Shown here: positions 42,110-51,240 of the stretch, in pieces
Position numbering within the stretch: position 1 is the first letter of the stretch
How the letters are laid out: every line of letters starts with the position of its first letter
Assembly (NCBI RefSeq): GCF_022921075.1
Contig: NZ_CP095050.1
Coordinates: 372,001 to 436,000 of the forward strand
Source: Hymenobacter sp. 5317J-9
Lineage (GTDB): Bacteria > Bacteroidota > Bacteroidia > Cytophagales > Hymenobacteraceae
Length of the DNA: 64,000 bases
Direction: 5' to 3'
Translations under genes and position numbers: made by a program
The notes under the pieces: model-generated
What the model was told of the DNA's origin: nothing
The model's input: only the letters and a program-made list of their open reading frames with translations
Databases searched by the model: none

Positions 42110-42535
42110 CTAAAAGCCGTTGGGAATGGTGATGGTGGTCTGGTTGCCGGTGGACGTGTCGGTGACCTGCACGCCAATGCCATTAGCCCCGGGCGTAATC
42201 TGAATTTGATAGGTCCCGACGGTGTAGTTGCCCGGCTTGATGGCACCCTGGCCAAACTGGTTGGCAATCAGCCGGCTGCTGAGCTGGGCCAATACCTGCT
42301 GGTTGAGGCTGGCCGCGAAATTGGCCAGTGGGTCTGGCGCCGTTGCATTGGCCTTAGAGGCCGGGTCCACAATGGTGGTTTGCGCCTGGGCCGAACTGAG
42401 CAGCCACGAATAATTGAACGTGTTGCCCCCGCCAAAAGCCGGGTTTTTGGGCTCGTACACGAAATCCTGGGCATGTGCATTGCGCCCAAACGAAAGCAGC
42501 GCAAGAAGGACGGTGAGGGTAAACACGTGTTTCAT
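42110..42535 (-). CDS. csgF: Curli assembly factor CsgF
   Basis: 141 residues with a signal peptide (MKHVFTLTVLLALLSFGRNA). The CsgF motif QDFVYEPKNPAFGGGNTFNY follows the cleavage site, as in E. coli, where the corresponding segment binds the CsgG pore. LLSSAQAQ and a C-terminal beta-rich segment match. It lies 57 bases upstream of csgG and 27 bases after csgE. Confidence 0.92.
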   Translation of the reverse strand: MKHVFTLTVLLALLSFGRNAHAQDFVYEPKNPAFGGGNTFNYSWLLSSAQAQTTIVDPASKANATAPDPLANFAASLNQQVLAQLSSRLIANQFGQGAIKPGNYTVGTYQIQITPGANGIGVQVTDTSTGNQTTITIPNGF

Positions 42536-42562
42536 ATGCTCGAGGGGTAAAAAGGAAATGAA

Positions 42563-43180
42563 TTAGTAGGTTTCGAGGGCCTGCTTGTTGCCGCGTTCCA
42601 GCTGTTGGCTCAGGTTGAAAGATTCCTGCAAGGAGTTGCTGGCTATTTCGATGGCTTGCTGCGATGCATCCATGATGATTTCCTCCTTCCCTTGAAGCGG
42701 AAATTCCAGAAGCTGCTCGTTGTTGACGGTCACGGTGATGATGGCGTTGTTGCCCCGCGACGGCTTTTCTCCAATCACGACCGTGAAGTCGTCTATGCCG
42801 TTGGGGGCTTCCCAGCGGCTATAAAATTGGTCGTAAAAATCGTGGCCGATTTTGGTGATGGTCTGGTCCAATACCAGGCCGCTGGCTTCGGGCCCCAGCT
42901 TCGCTCGTTGGCGTTGCGAAGCCACAGAATCAGCCCGCAAAAGCATCCGCAAGGCTTCTTCCGTTTTCAGGGCTGAAAGCTGATTTGAAGGAGCCGGCGC
43001 AGAGGAAGGGGCGGTGGTCTTTTTTTCCGGAAGCTTTCGACTGGGCTGTGCCCAGCCTGCGTGTGCCGTCAGTAGCGCGAACAAGACACACGCCACCCGC
43101 GGCCACGCGGGCAAAGTGCCGAAAGACGATAGAAGTTGCGCAGCCAATGCCAGGTCCGAAAACGGAAAAGTAGGCTGCAA
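42563..43180 (-). CDS. csgE: Curli assembly factor CsgE
   Basis: About 205 residues. The CsgE core is clear: LVLDQTITKIGHDFYDQFYS, FTVVIGEKPSRGNNAIITVT and FPLQGKEEIIMDASQQAIEI. In E. coli it caps the CsgG channel on the periplasmic side. No ATG exists upstream in frame: a TTG at 43180 or a GTG at 43096 (VACVLFALLTAHAGWAQ, which looks like a signal peptide) must be used. A proline/alanine-rich linker follows the signal. It opens the leftward csgEFG unit. Confidence 0.88.
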   Translation of the reverse strand: MQPTFPFSDLALAAQLLSSFGTLPAWPRVACVLFALLTAHAGWAQPSRKLPEKKTTAPSSAPAPSNQLSALKTEEALRMLLRADSVASQRQRAKLGPEASGLVLDQTITKIGHDFYDQFYSRWEAPNGIDDFTVVIGEKPSRGNNAIITVTVNNEQLLEFPLQGKEEIIMDASQQAIEIASNSLQESFNLSQQLERGNKQALETY

Positions 43181-43343
43181 ATATGAATGAATTAAACTTG
43201 GTAAACCGAATGATTAAATAAAATCTTTATTAATCCCTGTTTATTCGCATTGTGGTCAGGCCGACTGCTCCGCTTGGCAAAGCTTCTGGTTTGGGCATGG
43301 AAATGCACACGCCGTAGCGTGGCTCCTCACACGGCTTGGGCGT

Positions 43344-46322
43344 TTAGCCCAGCAGTTCCTCGATGTCGGCCCGGGTAAGGTGTTTGATAACCGCCTCGTC
43401 GGTGGCAATCAGCTCGCTCACCAGCGCCAGCTTGCGGCGCTGCAGGGCCAGAATTTTCTCTTCCACCGTGCCCTGCGAGATGAACTTGTAGGTGAACACC
43501 GGCCGCTGCTGGCCGATGCGGTGGGCGCGGTCCACGGCCTGGGCTTCCACGGCGGGGTTCCACCAGGGGTCGAGGATGAAGACGTAGTCGGCCGCGGTGA
43601 GGTTGAGGCCCACCCCGCCGGCCTTCAGGCTGATGAGGAAGATGCGCAGGTCCTCGGTTTCCTGGAAACGGGCTACCTCGGCCGGCCGGTCGCGGGTGGC
43701 GCCATCGAGGTAGGCGTACTCCAGCTGCCGCTCATCGAGCGCCGCCCGCACCAGCGCTAAGTGCTGGACAAACTGGCTAAACACCAGTACCTTGTGTCCT
43801 TCGGCCACTACGTTGCGAATCATGCGCAACACCTCGCGCAGCTTGCCCGATTCGCCGGTGTAATTTTCGTCGGCCAGGCGCGGGTGGTTGGCAATCTGGC
43901 GCAGGCGCGTCAGGCCCTGCAACAATAGAAACTGGGTGCTGGCCGGGCCGTGCTCGTCCAGGTTCTGCAGAATCTTGTTGCGGTAGAAGCTCTTGGTCTC
44001 TTCGTAGGCGTGGGCTTGCTCCTCCGTCATGGGGCAGTAGCTAAGCTGCTCGGTCTTCTCGGGCAATTCTTTTGCTACCTGGGCCTTGTGCCGACGGAGA
44101 ATGAAGGGCTTAATCAGCGCATGCAGGCGACGGGTGCGGCCTTCGTCCTGGTGCTTCTCGATGGGCTTGAGGAATTCCTTGCGGAAAAACGCCTGCGTGC
44201 CCAGCAAGCCCGGGTTGATGAAGGACATTTGCGACCACAGGTCCATGGTGCTGTTCTCCACCGGCGTGCCCGTGAGGATGAGTCGGTGTTTGGAGCGCAG
44301 CTGCCGCACGGCCTGCGAGGTGGTGCTCGACGGGTTTTTGATGGCCTGCGACTCGTCGAGAATCACGTAGTCGAACTTGTAGCTGGCCAGCAGCTCCGTG
44401 TCGAGGCGTACGATGCCGTAGCTGGTCAGCACCACGTCGTAGTCGGCAAACCGGTCAGGGTTTTTGTCCCGATACGTGCCCGTATAGGCCAGAATGCGCA
44501 GGTCGGGCGTGAACTTCTCCGCCTCGGTCAGCCAGTTGAATACCAGCGAAGTGGGCAGCACCAGCAGCGACGCGGCACCTTGGTTTTCACCGCTTTCGTG
44601 GCGGTGCTGCAGCATGGCCAATGTCTGAATGGTCTTGCCCAGGCCCATGTCGTCGGCCAGGCAGCCACCGAAATGGAAGTCCTGCACGAAGCGCAGCCAG
44701 TTGTAGCCGGCCTTCTGATAAGGGCGCAGTTCGCCCTGGAAGCCCAGCGGCAGCGGGTGGTCTTCTACCTCGGCAAAGTCGCGCAGCTTCTCCAGCTTGC
44801 GGCCCATGCGCACGGTGGCCAGCTCATTGCTTTGTAAGTCAGCCACCAATGCCAGGTGATGGCGGCGCAGGTTCAGGCCTTCCTCGGTTTCTTCGCCGAA
44901 GGCAAACAGCTCCAAATAGTCCGTAAACCACTCTTCCGGGATGATGGCAATCTGGCCGTTGGGTAGCTTGAATTCGCGCCGGCGCTGCAGAATGTGCCCG
45001 CGCAGCCGGATAAACGGCACCTCAATGTCGCCGAAGCGAACCGTGCCGCGCACGTCGAACCAGTCGCCGGCCTCCTGAATGCCCACGTGCACGCTGGTGG
45101 GCCCAATGAAGTAGCTCTTGGTAGCCGAGTCGGCCGCTTCCACGGTGTAGCCCAGCTCGGCCAGGGCGGGGGTATTGTCGTGCAGCCACTTGAAGGCTTC
45201 GGCCTTGGGCAGGGTGGCGTGGCCGTTTTCCACGGTGAGCGAGCGGGCGCGCAGCTCTTCCACGGTGGCCTGCTCCTGCTCGGGGTTGCGCAGCAGGCGG
45301 TGGAATACGTAGCTGTCGGCCGTTTTTTCCAAGTGCACGCTCACCGGCTTGTTGGTGCCCAGCGGCATTAAGTGCGGGCCGTAGCGGAAGCTCAGCTCGA
45401 AGTGAATCTGCTCGGTTTCGGCGCCCGTCAGCAGCGGGGCCACGGGCTTGGGCAGCGGGATGCGGCCCCGGCGCGGCGGGCCGGGCGGGCGCACGGGCGC
45501 TTCGGGCGCGGGCGGCGCCGGTATGGTGTCGCTAAACGTTAGCCGCGGCCGCGCCACGTAGCGCTCCGAGCGAATGTCGAAGCCGCGCGCGTGCACCTCG
45601 AACGCCTCCATGAGCGGCGCCACAAACTTCTGGAAGTAGCTTTCTTCCACGTTGCGGGGCACCACGATGAATTTCTTCTTCAAAAAAGGCAGCAGCTTTT
45701 TGCCGTCTACCTCCGTGCGGAAAGTGTAGAGCAGGTCGTTCAGCAGCAGCCAGGCGGGCTGCAGGCACACCAGCACGGCGTCCTTGTATTGGAAGTCGAG
45801 CTTCTGGCCCTGATACTGAATGGTGGGGAAGTAATGAGTGCCTTCCTCGTTGCGGCGGAAGTGGAAGAGGATGGACGCCTTGGCCGGCGCCAGGCCGATT
45901 TCCTTCCACGTCGGCTCGCCGTCGCGGCCCATGATGAACACGCACTTGCCCGCCAGCCGCGCCAGGATGGCCGCCATGCGGGCCTGCACGTACTTGGAAA
46001 TGGCTTCCTGCAGCGGCTTGTCGCCTTTTTCGGCGTTGTAGGTTTTTAAGAAAAATTCGGCCGTCGCGATTTTGCGGGGCCAGAATTCCTTCACCACCGC
46101 TTCCTGCTGAATCTGGTCGCAGAGCTCCACCAGCTCAAAGTCGGTGGCATCGAGGCCGGCGGCAAACTCGTGGGCATTTTTGCCCGATACGGTCTGGTGC
46201 TGCAGGGTGAGCTGGCCCCGCGGGCCGAGCTGTACCACATAGGCCGCAAACAAATGGCCGAGGAACTCGTGCTCGAAGAGCGAGTAAACGATTTGAAACG
46301 GTTCTGCGGTAGATACTTTCAT
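43344..46322 (-). CDS. SNF2-family DEAD/DEAH-box helicase-like ATPase
   Basis: 992 residues. The N-terminal 540 residues are of unknown role. The helicase core follows: LADDMGLGKTIQTLAMLQHR (Walker A), YVILDESQAIKNP (motif II, DESQ), ILTGTPVENSTMDLWSQMSF (III), then VLVFSQFVQHLALV, LISLKAGGVGLNLTAADYVF and AVDRAHRIGQQRPVFTYKFI (IV-VI). SNF2 proteins move along DNA and displace bound proteins such as RNA polymerase (as RapA does). It does not have the zinc-finger SWIM region. It is separated from csgE by about 160 bases. Confidence 0.93.
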   Translation of the reverse strand: MKVSTAEPFQIVYSLFEHEFLGHLFAAYVVQLGPRGQLTLQHQTVSGKNAHEFAAGLDATDFELVELCDQIQQEAVVKEFWPRKIATAEFFLKTYNAEKGDKPLQEAISKYVQARMAAILARLAGKCVFIMGRDGEPTWKEIGLAPAKASILFHFRRNEEGTHYFPTIQYQGQKLDFQYKDAVLVCLQPAWLLLNDLLYTFRTEVDGKKLLPFLKKKFIVVPRNVEESYFQKFVAPLMEAFEVHARGFDIRSERYVARPRLTFSDTIPAPPAPEAPVRPPGPPRRGRIPLPKPVAPLLTGAETEQIHFELSFRYGPHLMPLGTNKPVSVHLEKTADSYVFHRLLRNPEQEQATVEELRARSLTVENGHATLPKAEAFKWLHDNTPALAELGYTVEAADSATKSYFIGPTSVHVGIQEAGDWFDVRGTVRFGDIEVPFIRLRGHILQRRREFKLPNGQIAIIPEEWFTDYLELFAFGEETEEGLNLRRHHLALVADLQSNELATVRMGRKLEKLRDFAEVEDHPLPLGFQGELRPYQKAGYNWLRFVQDFHFGGCLADDMGLGKTIQTLAMLQHRHESGENQGAASLLVLPTSLVFNWLTEAEKFTPDLRILAYTGTYRDKNPDRFADYDVVLTSYGIVRLDTELLASYKFDYVILDESQAIKNPSSTTSQAVRQLRSKHRLILTGTPVENSTMDLWSQMSFINPGLLGTQAFFRKEFLKPIEKHQDEGRTRRLHALIKPFILRRHKAQVAKELPEKTEQLSYCPMTEEQAHAYEETKSFYRNKILQNLDEHGPASTQFLLLQGLTRLRQIANHPRLADENYTGESGKLREVLRMIRNVVAEGHKVLVFSQFVQHLALVRAALDERQLEYAYLDGATRDRPAEVARFQETEDLRIFLISLKAGGVGLNLTAADYVFILDPWWNPAVEAQAVDRAHRIGQQRPVFTYKFISQGTVEEKILALQRRKLALVSELIATDEAVIKHLTRADIEELLG

Positions 46323-46441
46323 AGCCGGGCACGCGGAAGGCGCAAGGTAGGGCCGAAAGCGGAAATATGCACGGCGGAGCTTGGCGCCTGGAGGGCGGGC
46401 CTAGCGCTTACGGCTGGAAACCGGCGGGGATGCCGCCAGGG

Positions 46442-47674
46442 CTATAAATTCTCGCGCACGTCCAGGCGGCTCGCGTTCAGCGCCGGCCGGATGCTCACGG
46501 CCAGCGTGATGAGGATGATGGACATGCACGTGAAAATGATGTCCGAGGCCTGCATTTTTACCGGGTAAGCATCCACCACGCTCGTGGCCATGCCCATGCT
46601 CACAAAGCCAAAGCGCTGCTGCAGCCAGCACAGCGCCACGCCCAGCACGAGGCCCGTGGCCGCCCCCACCAGCGCCACAATGGCGCCCACGTACAGAAAC
46701 GTGCGACGCACCGTTTTCTGGTTGGCGCCCATGGCCAGCAGCACGGCAATGTCTTTTTTCTTGTCGATGACCAGCATCGAAAGCGAGAAAAAGATGTTGA
46801 GCGAGGCGATGAGCAGAATGAGCGTGAAGGTGATGAACACGAACAGCTTCTCGACCTTGATGGCCTTGAACAGGCTCACGTGCTGCTCGTCGGAATCCTG
46901 CACTTTGAAATTGGGCCCCAGCTGCTTGCGGAGCTGGTTTTTCACCTGCTCAATCTCAAAGCTCTGGCCCACTTTCACGTAGAGCGCGGTGCGGCGCGTG
47001 CCGTAGTTCAGCAAGCGTTGGGCAAACGCGAGGGGCACGAAAATGTAGCTGTCGTCGATGTGCTGCTCGATGAGAAACACGCCGCCCGCAATCAGGTCCT
47101 GCTCGTTGAAGGCCTTGCTAGGGTCGGTGCTGAGGGCTTTTTTGCCGGGCGTGTTGCGCGGGTAGAGCAGGCGCATGGGCGCCAAGCGGTTGTTGAGCGT
47201 GATGCTGAGCTCGTGCTGCACGCCGGCGCCCACCAGGGCCAGTTCCAAGCTGTCGCGGCGCAGGCGGTGGTCGCCTTCGCGGATGTTGGCGTCAATCTGG
47301 CTCTGGCCGAAGTAGTTGTCCGAGAGGCCGCGCATTTTCACCACCATCTGGCGGTCGTGGTACTGCAGCAGGGCGTTGTCTTCGATGACTTCGGTGAGCA
47401 GGGCCACACCGGGCGTGTTTTCCAGCTTCATCAGGAAGGTGCGGTCCACGTCGAAGGCCTTGCCTTTGGTGGCCGAAATCACCAAGTTGGGGTCCGACTT
47501 GCCATAGAGCGTACGCACCAAATCCTCCAGCCCGTTGAACACCGACAGCACGATAATCAGCGCCATGGTGCCCACCGCCACCCCAATCATCGAAATGTTG
47601 GAGATGATGGTGATGATGTTGCGCTTGTTCTTGGAACGGAAGTAGCGCCGGGCAATGAGGAGAGGAACTTTCAC
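46442..47674 (-). CDS. ABC transporter permease, FtsX/LolE family
   Basis: 410 residues. The N-terminal ARRYFRSKNKRNIITIISNI and first helix (VAVGTMALIIVLSVFNGLED) are typical of LolC/LolE permeases. A periplasmic MacB-like region follows, and three C-terminal helices (FVFITFTLILLIASLNIFFS, AIVALVGAATGLVLGVALCW, MSIILITLAVSIRP) with the VIDKKKDIAVLLAMGANQ loop. These permeases move lipoproteins or form mechanotransmission pumps. The neighbouring rbfA is a common partner in Bacteroidota. No ATPase gene is adjacent. Confidence 0.92.
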   Translation of the reverse strand: MKVPLLIARRYFRSKNKRNIITIISNISMIGVAVGTMALIIVLSVFNGLEDLVRTLYGKSDPNLVISATKGKAFDVDRTFLMKLENTPGVALLTEVIEDNALLQYHDRQMVVKMRGLSDNYFGQSQIDANIREGDHRLRRDSLELALVGAGVQHELSITLNNRLAPMRLLYPRNTPGKKALSTDPSKAFNEQDLIAGGVFLIEQHIDDSYIFVPLAFAQRLLNYGTRRTALYVKVGQSFEIEQVKNQLRKQLGPNFKVQDSDEQHVSLFKAIKVEKLFVFITFTLILLIASLNIFFSLSMLVIDKKKDIAVLLAMGANQKTVRRTFLYVGAIVALVGAATGLVLGVALCWLQQRFGFVSMGMATSVVDAYPVKMQASDIIFTCMSIILITLAVSIRPALNASRLDVRENL

Positions 47675-47778
47675 CTAACGGATTGAGGGAGGAAGGCAGC
47701 AGGCGGGGTAGAAGGAAGCAATTTCGGGTAAAGCTATTGAATGCGCGTCAACGCTGGCTGGCGGCCGTTCGTTGCGGC

Positions 47779-48588
47779 CTACTTCCACGCCTTCACAATC
47801 AGGCCGGTGCCCGAGTCGTGCACCGTGCGGGCGTCGAGCCAGTTCAGCAACAGGCAGAACGGAAACGTGACGAGGTAGTAGAACGGCAAAATGATGAAAA
47901 ACAGGCGCGACTTGCCCAGCATCAAAATCGGGTATTTCATGCTCAGGCGCCACGAAATCTGGCCGGGCTCGCCATAGGAATAACGGGCCTCCACGCGCTC
48001 GAAGCCGGCGGTGGTGAGCTTCTGCTGGATTTCGCGGATGTTGTAGCCATCGCGCACGTGCTCCTCGATGAAGCTGGTTTCGCCGTCGTCGTGCACGTCG
48101 GAGCCGCCCTGGTCGCTGGGCGTGGAAATCAGCAGCATGCCGCCGTCCTTCAGCGAAGCGTGGATGTTGCGAAACACCTCCACGTCTTCCAGAATGTGCT
48201 CCATCACGTCGACCGACAAGGCCAGGTCAAACGAGTTCGGCTCCCGGTACAGCACCAAGTCCTGCACCGCAAACTGCACATTGCGGCGCCCAATCTGCCG
48301 GAAAAAGGCGTTGGAGTCGGCCACCTGCTCCTCCTTCACGTCCACGGCCAGGATATTCCACTTGCTGCTCAGGCCACTCAGCCAGTAAGTGTATTGGCCA
48401 TAGCCAGAGCCGGCGTCCAGGATGTTGAGCGGCTCCTGGGTGCGGCCTTTGGCCCAGCGGCGCAGCTCGCGGTGCACGTGCCAGGTGCGCAGCAGCAACA
48501 GGTCGAGCAGGTGATAAAACAGCCGGCGCAGCCACGGCGTGCGGTTGAATACCTGGCCGAGCGTCTTCTTAATCGGGTCGTAGTACAA
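47779..48588 (-). CDS. Class I SAM-dependent methyltransferase
   Basis: 269 residues. SAM motif I ILDAGSGYGQYTYWLSGL near residue 54, motif II FDLALSVDVMEHILEDVEVF, then LLISTPSDQGG. The C-terminus has a hydrophobic segment (LFFIILPFYYLVTFPFCLLL), so the protein may sit on the membrane. This layout is found in sugar- or lipid-linked methyltransferases. The acceptor is unknown. It lies between the permease and rbfA genes. Confidence 0.85.
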   Translation of the reverse strand: MYYDPIKKTLGQVFNRTPWLRRLFYHLLDLLLLRTWHVHRELRRWAKGRTQEPLNILDAGSGYGQYTYWLSGLSSKWNILAVDVKEEQVADSNAFFRQIGRRNVQFAVQDLVLYREPNSFDLALSVDVMEHILEDVEVFRNIHASLKDGGMLLISTPSDQGGSDVHDDGETSFIEEHVRDGYNIREIQQKLTTAGFERVEARYSYGEPGQISWRLSMKYPILMLGKSRLFFIILPFYYLVTFPFCLLLNWLDARTVHDSGTGLIVKAWK

Positions 48589-48603
48589 GTCGGTAAATGG
48601 GGA

Positions 48604-48673
48604 AGTGAGTAAATGAGTAAATGGAGCGGGGCCAACAACGCATTGCGTTTGCGCCCTTACTCATTTACCCACT
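48604..48673. repeat. Inverted repeat between methyltransferase and rbfA genes
   Basis: AGTGAGTAAATGAGTAA (48604-48620) and TTACTCATTTACCCACT (48657-48673) match at 16 of 17 positions as inverted copies with a 36-base loop. It could end rbfA transcription. Confidence 0.5.
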
Positions 48674-48683
48674 TGCTCATTTG

Positions 48684-49100
48684 CTAATTGAACAGGCGCG
48701 GGCGGGCCGGTTTGTCGTCGTTCTCGCCTTCGTCGTCCTTGGGCGCGGGCGGAATGTCGAGGGTGCCGAGCACCTGGTCCATGTGGGCGGCGTACGCGGC
48801 GCTGTCGTCGTGGAAGAAAATAAGCTCCGGCACCACGCGGGCCGTTTGGCGGATGCGTTTGGCCAGGGCGTGCCGAATTTCCTTGGCGTTGTCCTTGATG
48901 ATTTCGAGGCGGTCGGCGGCGTTGTTGCCCAGCAGCAGGCTCAGGTACACGCGGGCCTGGCCCAGGTCGGGCGTCACTTTCACGGCGCTGATGGCCGGCG
49001 CCAGCCCGCCGCCGAAGAGGTGCGGCAGGTCGCGCTGCAGCACGGCGGCCAACTCCTGCTGCAGCAGGCTGGCCATTTTTTGTTGTCGTTTGCTTTCCAT
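48684..49100 (-). CDS. rbfA: Ribosome-binding factor A
   Basis: 138 residues from MESKRQQKMASLLQQELAAV. KH-like fold signals AVKVTPDLGQARVYLSLLLG and the C-terminal RHALAKRIRQTARVVPELIF match RbfA, which aids 16S rRNA 5' maturation in the 30S subunit. The acidic/Pro tail (PPAPKDDEGENDDKPARPRL) is an extension. The start at 49100 is supported by the TACCTTTG element at 49110-49117, nine bases before the ATG. Confidence 0.9.
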   Translation of the reverse strand: MESKRQQKMASLLQQELAAVLQRDLPHLFGGGLAPAISAVKVTPDLGQARVYLSLLLGNNAADRLEIIKDNAKEIRHALAKRIRQTARVVPELIFFHDDSAAYAAHMDQVLGTLDIPPAPKDDEGENDDKPARPRLFN

Positions 49101-49109
49101 ACTAAAGGG

Positions 49110-49117
49110 CAAAGGTA
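49110..49117 (-). promoter_or_regulatory. TACCTTTG -7 element of rbfA
   Basis: Leftward TACCTTTG ends nine bases before the rbfA ATG at 49100. A start site 5-7 bases downstream would leave a leader of only a few bases. No clear -33 TTG at the usual spacing. Confidence 0.45.
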
Positions 49118-49200
49118 CAATTCCGTCGCCAAGGGAATGCCGCCAGCAAAAAGGGAGTTCGCGTAGCCAATACCTTTGTTCCTTCCTTATTCCCTAAGAG

Positions 49201-50619
49201 TTGCTTCGCTTTTTCAAAAGCTCCTTGCCGGCGCAGCTGCTGGCCCTGCTGGTGCTGGTGCTGGCCCTGCGCCTGCCGCTGCTGTGGGCGGGCCTGCCCG
49301 TGACGGCCGCCGAGCTGCGCGCCCTGCTGGTGGGCGAGCGGCTGCACGGCGGCGCGCTGCCCTACCGCGACCTCTACGACGGCACCGCGCCGCTGGCCGC
49401 GGCCTTCTTCGGCGTGCTCGACGCCGTGCTGGCGCGCCCGGTGTGGCTCTACCGCGTGGTGGCGCTGTTTCTGCTGTTTGTGCAGGCGCTGCGGCTCAAC
49501 GTGGTGTTCAACCGCTACGACGTGCACCCCGAGCGCGGCTACGTGGCTGCCCTCACCTACCTGCTGGTGGGCAGCATCAGCACCGATTTGGATGCGCTGT
49601 CGCCGCTGCTGCTCGGCAACACGTTCATTGTTTTTTCGCTGAGCGCACTGCTGCCCACTTCCCGCGAAGGCTACGACAACCGGCGCTTGTTCCGAGCCGG
49701 TTTTCTCATTGGCCTGGGGGCGCTGTGCTACCTGCCGCTGGCGCTGTTTCTGATTGTGGGGCTGTTTGCGGTGGTCATTTTTGCGGCCAATTCTTTCCGC
49801 AGTTCGCTGCTGCTGCTGTGCGGGTTTTTCTTCCCGTATGCGCTGGTGGCCACGTTCTTTTTCTACACGGGCGCCTTGCCGGGGTTTGTGCAGTTTCACC
49901 TGCAGCCGGGGCTCACCGACCTCATTGCCAGCGGCCTGCCGGCGGGGCTGCAGCTGCGGCTGCTCATTGTGCCGGGCGTGGTGCTGGTGCTGGCCTTGCT
50001 GCGCTCGCTGGGCACGTCGCTGGGCCTGGTGTTTCAGGCCAAGTTCCGGCAGCTGATGCTGGTGTGGCTGGTAGTGGCCATTGCCACGGCGGCCGTGGAG
50101 CGCGGCGCGGCCCCTGGCGTGCTGGTGCTGCTGATGGCGCCGCTGGCGTATTTCAGCCTGTTTCTGTGGCAGCGCTACCGGCAGCCCTTGCTGCTTGAAC
50201 TGCTGTTGCTGCTCATCATCAATGCGGCGGTGGTGCTGCGCTACCGGGCCCACGTGCCCCGCCTCGAAGGCCTGCTGCACATGCCCGCCGAAAGCCGCTT
50301 CGGCCTCGAGCCCGACCCGCGCTTTGCCGCCCTGCGCGACCAGACCCTGCTCATCCTCGGCCCCGACGACCGCGCGTATTTTCACAATCACCCCGCCACG
50401 CCTTACCTCGACTGGGCCCTCTCGCAAGCCGATTTCGGCCACCTCAACGAGTACGCCGCCGTGGTGCGCGTAGCCGAAAAAATGGGCGTCAACCCACCCG
50501 CCTATCTACTGGACCAAGGCAACCACGTGCCGCGCCTCAAGAAGCTGCTCCCGAACATCTTCGGCCCATACGAGCCGGCCGGCACGCCCGGGCTCTACGA
50601 GCGCAAGGCTCGTCCTTAA
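49201..50619 (+). CDS. Polytopic membrane protein, unknown function
   Basis: 472 residues starting with TTG at 49201, giving MLRFFKSSLPAQLLALLVLV. About ten hydrophobic segments in the first 330 residues, then a soluble C-terminal domain (LLILGPDDRAYFHNHPATPY, NEYAAVVRVAEKMGVNPPAY) with a probable ligand-binding loop. PYRDLYDGTAPLAAAFFGVL in an outward-facing loop is reminiscent of GT-C-type glycosyltransferases, though a catalytic pair is not obvious. Upstream TACCTTTG at 49171-49178 supports a start close to 49201. It converges on the next gene with nine bases between the two stop codons. Confidence 0.8.
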   Translation: MLRFFKSSLPAQLLALLVLVLALRLPLLWAGLPVTAAELRALLVGERLHGGALPYRDLYDGTAPLAAAFFGVLDAVLARPVWLYRVVALFLLFVQALRLNVVFNRYDVHPERGYVAALTYLLVGSISTDLDALSPLLLGNTFIVFSLSALLPTSREGYDNRRLFRAGFLIGLGALCYLPLALFLIVGLFAVVIFAANSFRSSLLLLCGFFFPYALVATFFFYTGALPGFVQFHLQPGLTDLIASGLPAGLQLRLLIVPGVVLVLALLRSLGTSLGLVFQAKFRQLMLVWLVVAIATAAVERGAAPGVLVLLMAPLAYFSLFLWQRYRQPLLLELLLLLIINAAVVLRYRAHVPRLEGLLHMPAESRFGLEPDPRFAALRDQTLLILGPDDRAYFHNHPATPYLDWALSQADFGHLNEYAAVVRVAEKMGVNPPAYLLDQGNHVPRLKKLLPNIFGPYEPAGTPGLYERKARP

Positions 50620-50628
50620 GCGCTGCTT

Positions 50629-51222
50629 CTACACCCAGCCCCAATAAACAGCGCGCCGCGCGGTAGGGACGCTGCGTAGAAACGAGGCCAGCGGCTCCAG
50701 CTCCGTAAGCAGCGAGGTAAGCGTGATGACGCGGCCATCGGCCAGGTACAGCTGCAGGTAGTCGTAGCGCGCCCAGAAGGTGCGGCGCGCCCGGCAGGTC
50801 ACGCGCTCCACTTTGGCCAAATCGCGCCGTGCGAAGGGAATGCGCTGCCCGGCCTCGTACACTTCAAAGCGGTTTTCGGCGGGCTGGAAAACCAGCGTGG
50901 TTTCGTGGTTGAGCATCCAGTAGCGCAGGTGCAGCAGCAGTGCGGGGCCGCTAAGCAGCAGCGTAAACAGCACAAAGCCGCCCGTCAGCAGCCACTCAAA
51001 CGCGCTGGCCGGCGTCGCGCCCATCGCCACGGCCGGCAGCACGCTCAGGCCCGCGCCCAGCGCCAGCAGCGGCCAGAACAGCAGCCGCAGCTGCCGCGCC
51101 GTGGTGGTCTGGTACACCTGCGTGCGCCTCGAGAATAGCCCGCTCACCCAGCGCGCCGCGCCCAGCACCAGCAACAGTACCACGGCCACTTCCAGCAGCG
51201 GGCGGATAAAGGACGACTTCAT
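50629..51222 (-). CDS. Membrane protein with PH-like domain
   Basis: 197 residues. Helices at residues 8-28 (PLLEVAVVLLLVLGAARWVS) and about 50-100 (LFWPLLALGAGLSVLPAVAM; LLTGGFVLFTLLLSGPALLL) are followed by a cytoplasmic beta-rich part (TTLVFQPAENRFEVYEAGQR, YLQLYLADGRVITLTSLLTE) resembling YcxB/PH-type domains. Function unknown. Its start is close to the end of selD (18 bases), so it may be cotranscribed with it. Confidence 0.75.
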   Translation of the reverse strand: MKSSFIRPLLEVAVVLLLVLGAARWVSGLFSRRTQVYQTTTARQLRLLFWPLLALGAGLSVLPAVAMGATPASAFEWLLTGGFVLFTLLLSGPALLLHLRYWMLNHETTLVFQPAENRFEVYEAGQRIPFARRDLAKVERVTCRARRTFWARYDYLQLYLADGRVITLTSLLTELEPLASFLRSVPTARRAVYWGWV

Positions 51223-51240
51223 AGAAAATCCAAGCCGGCC

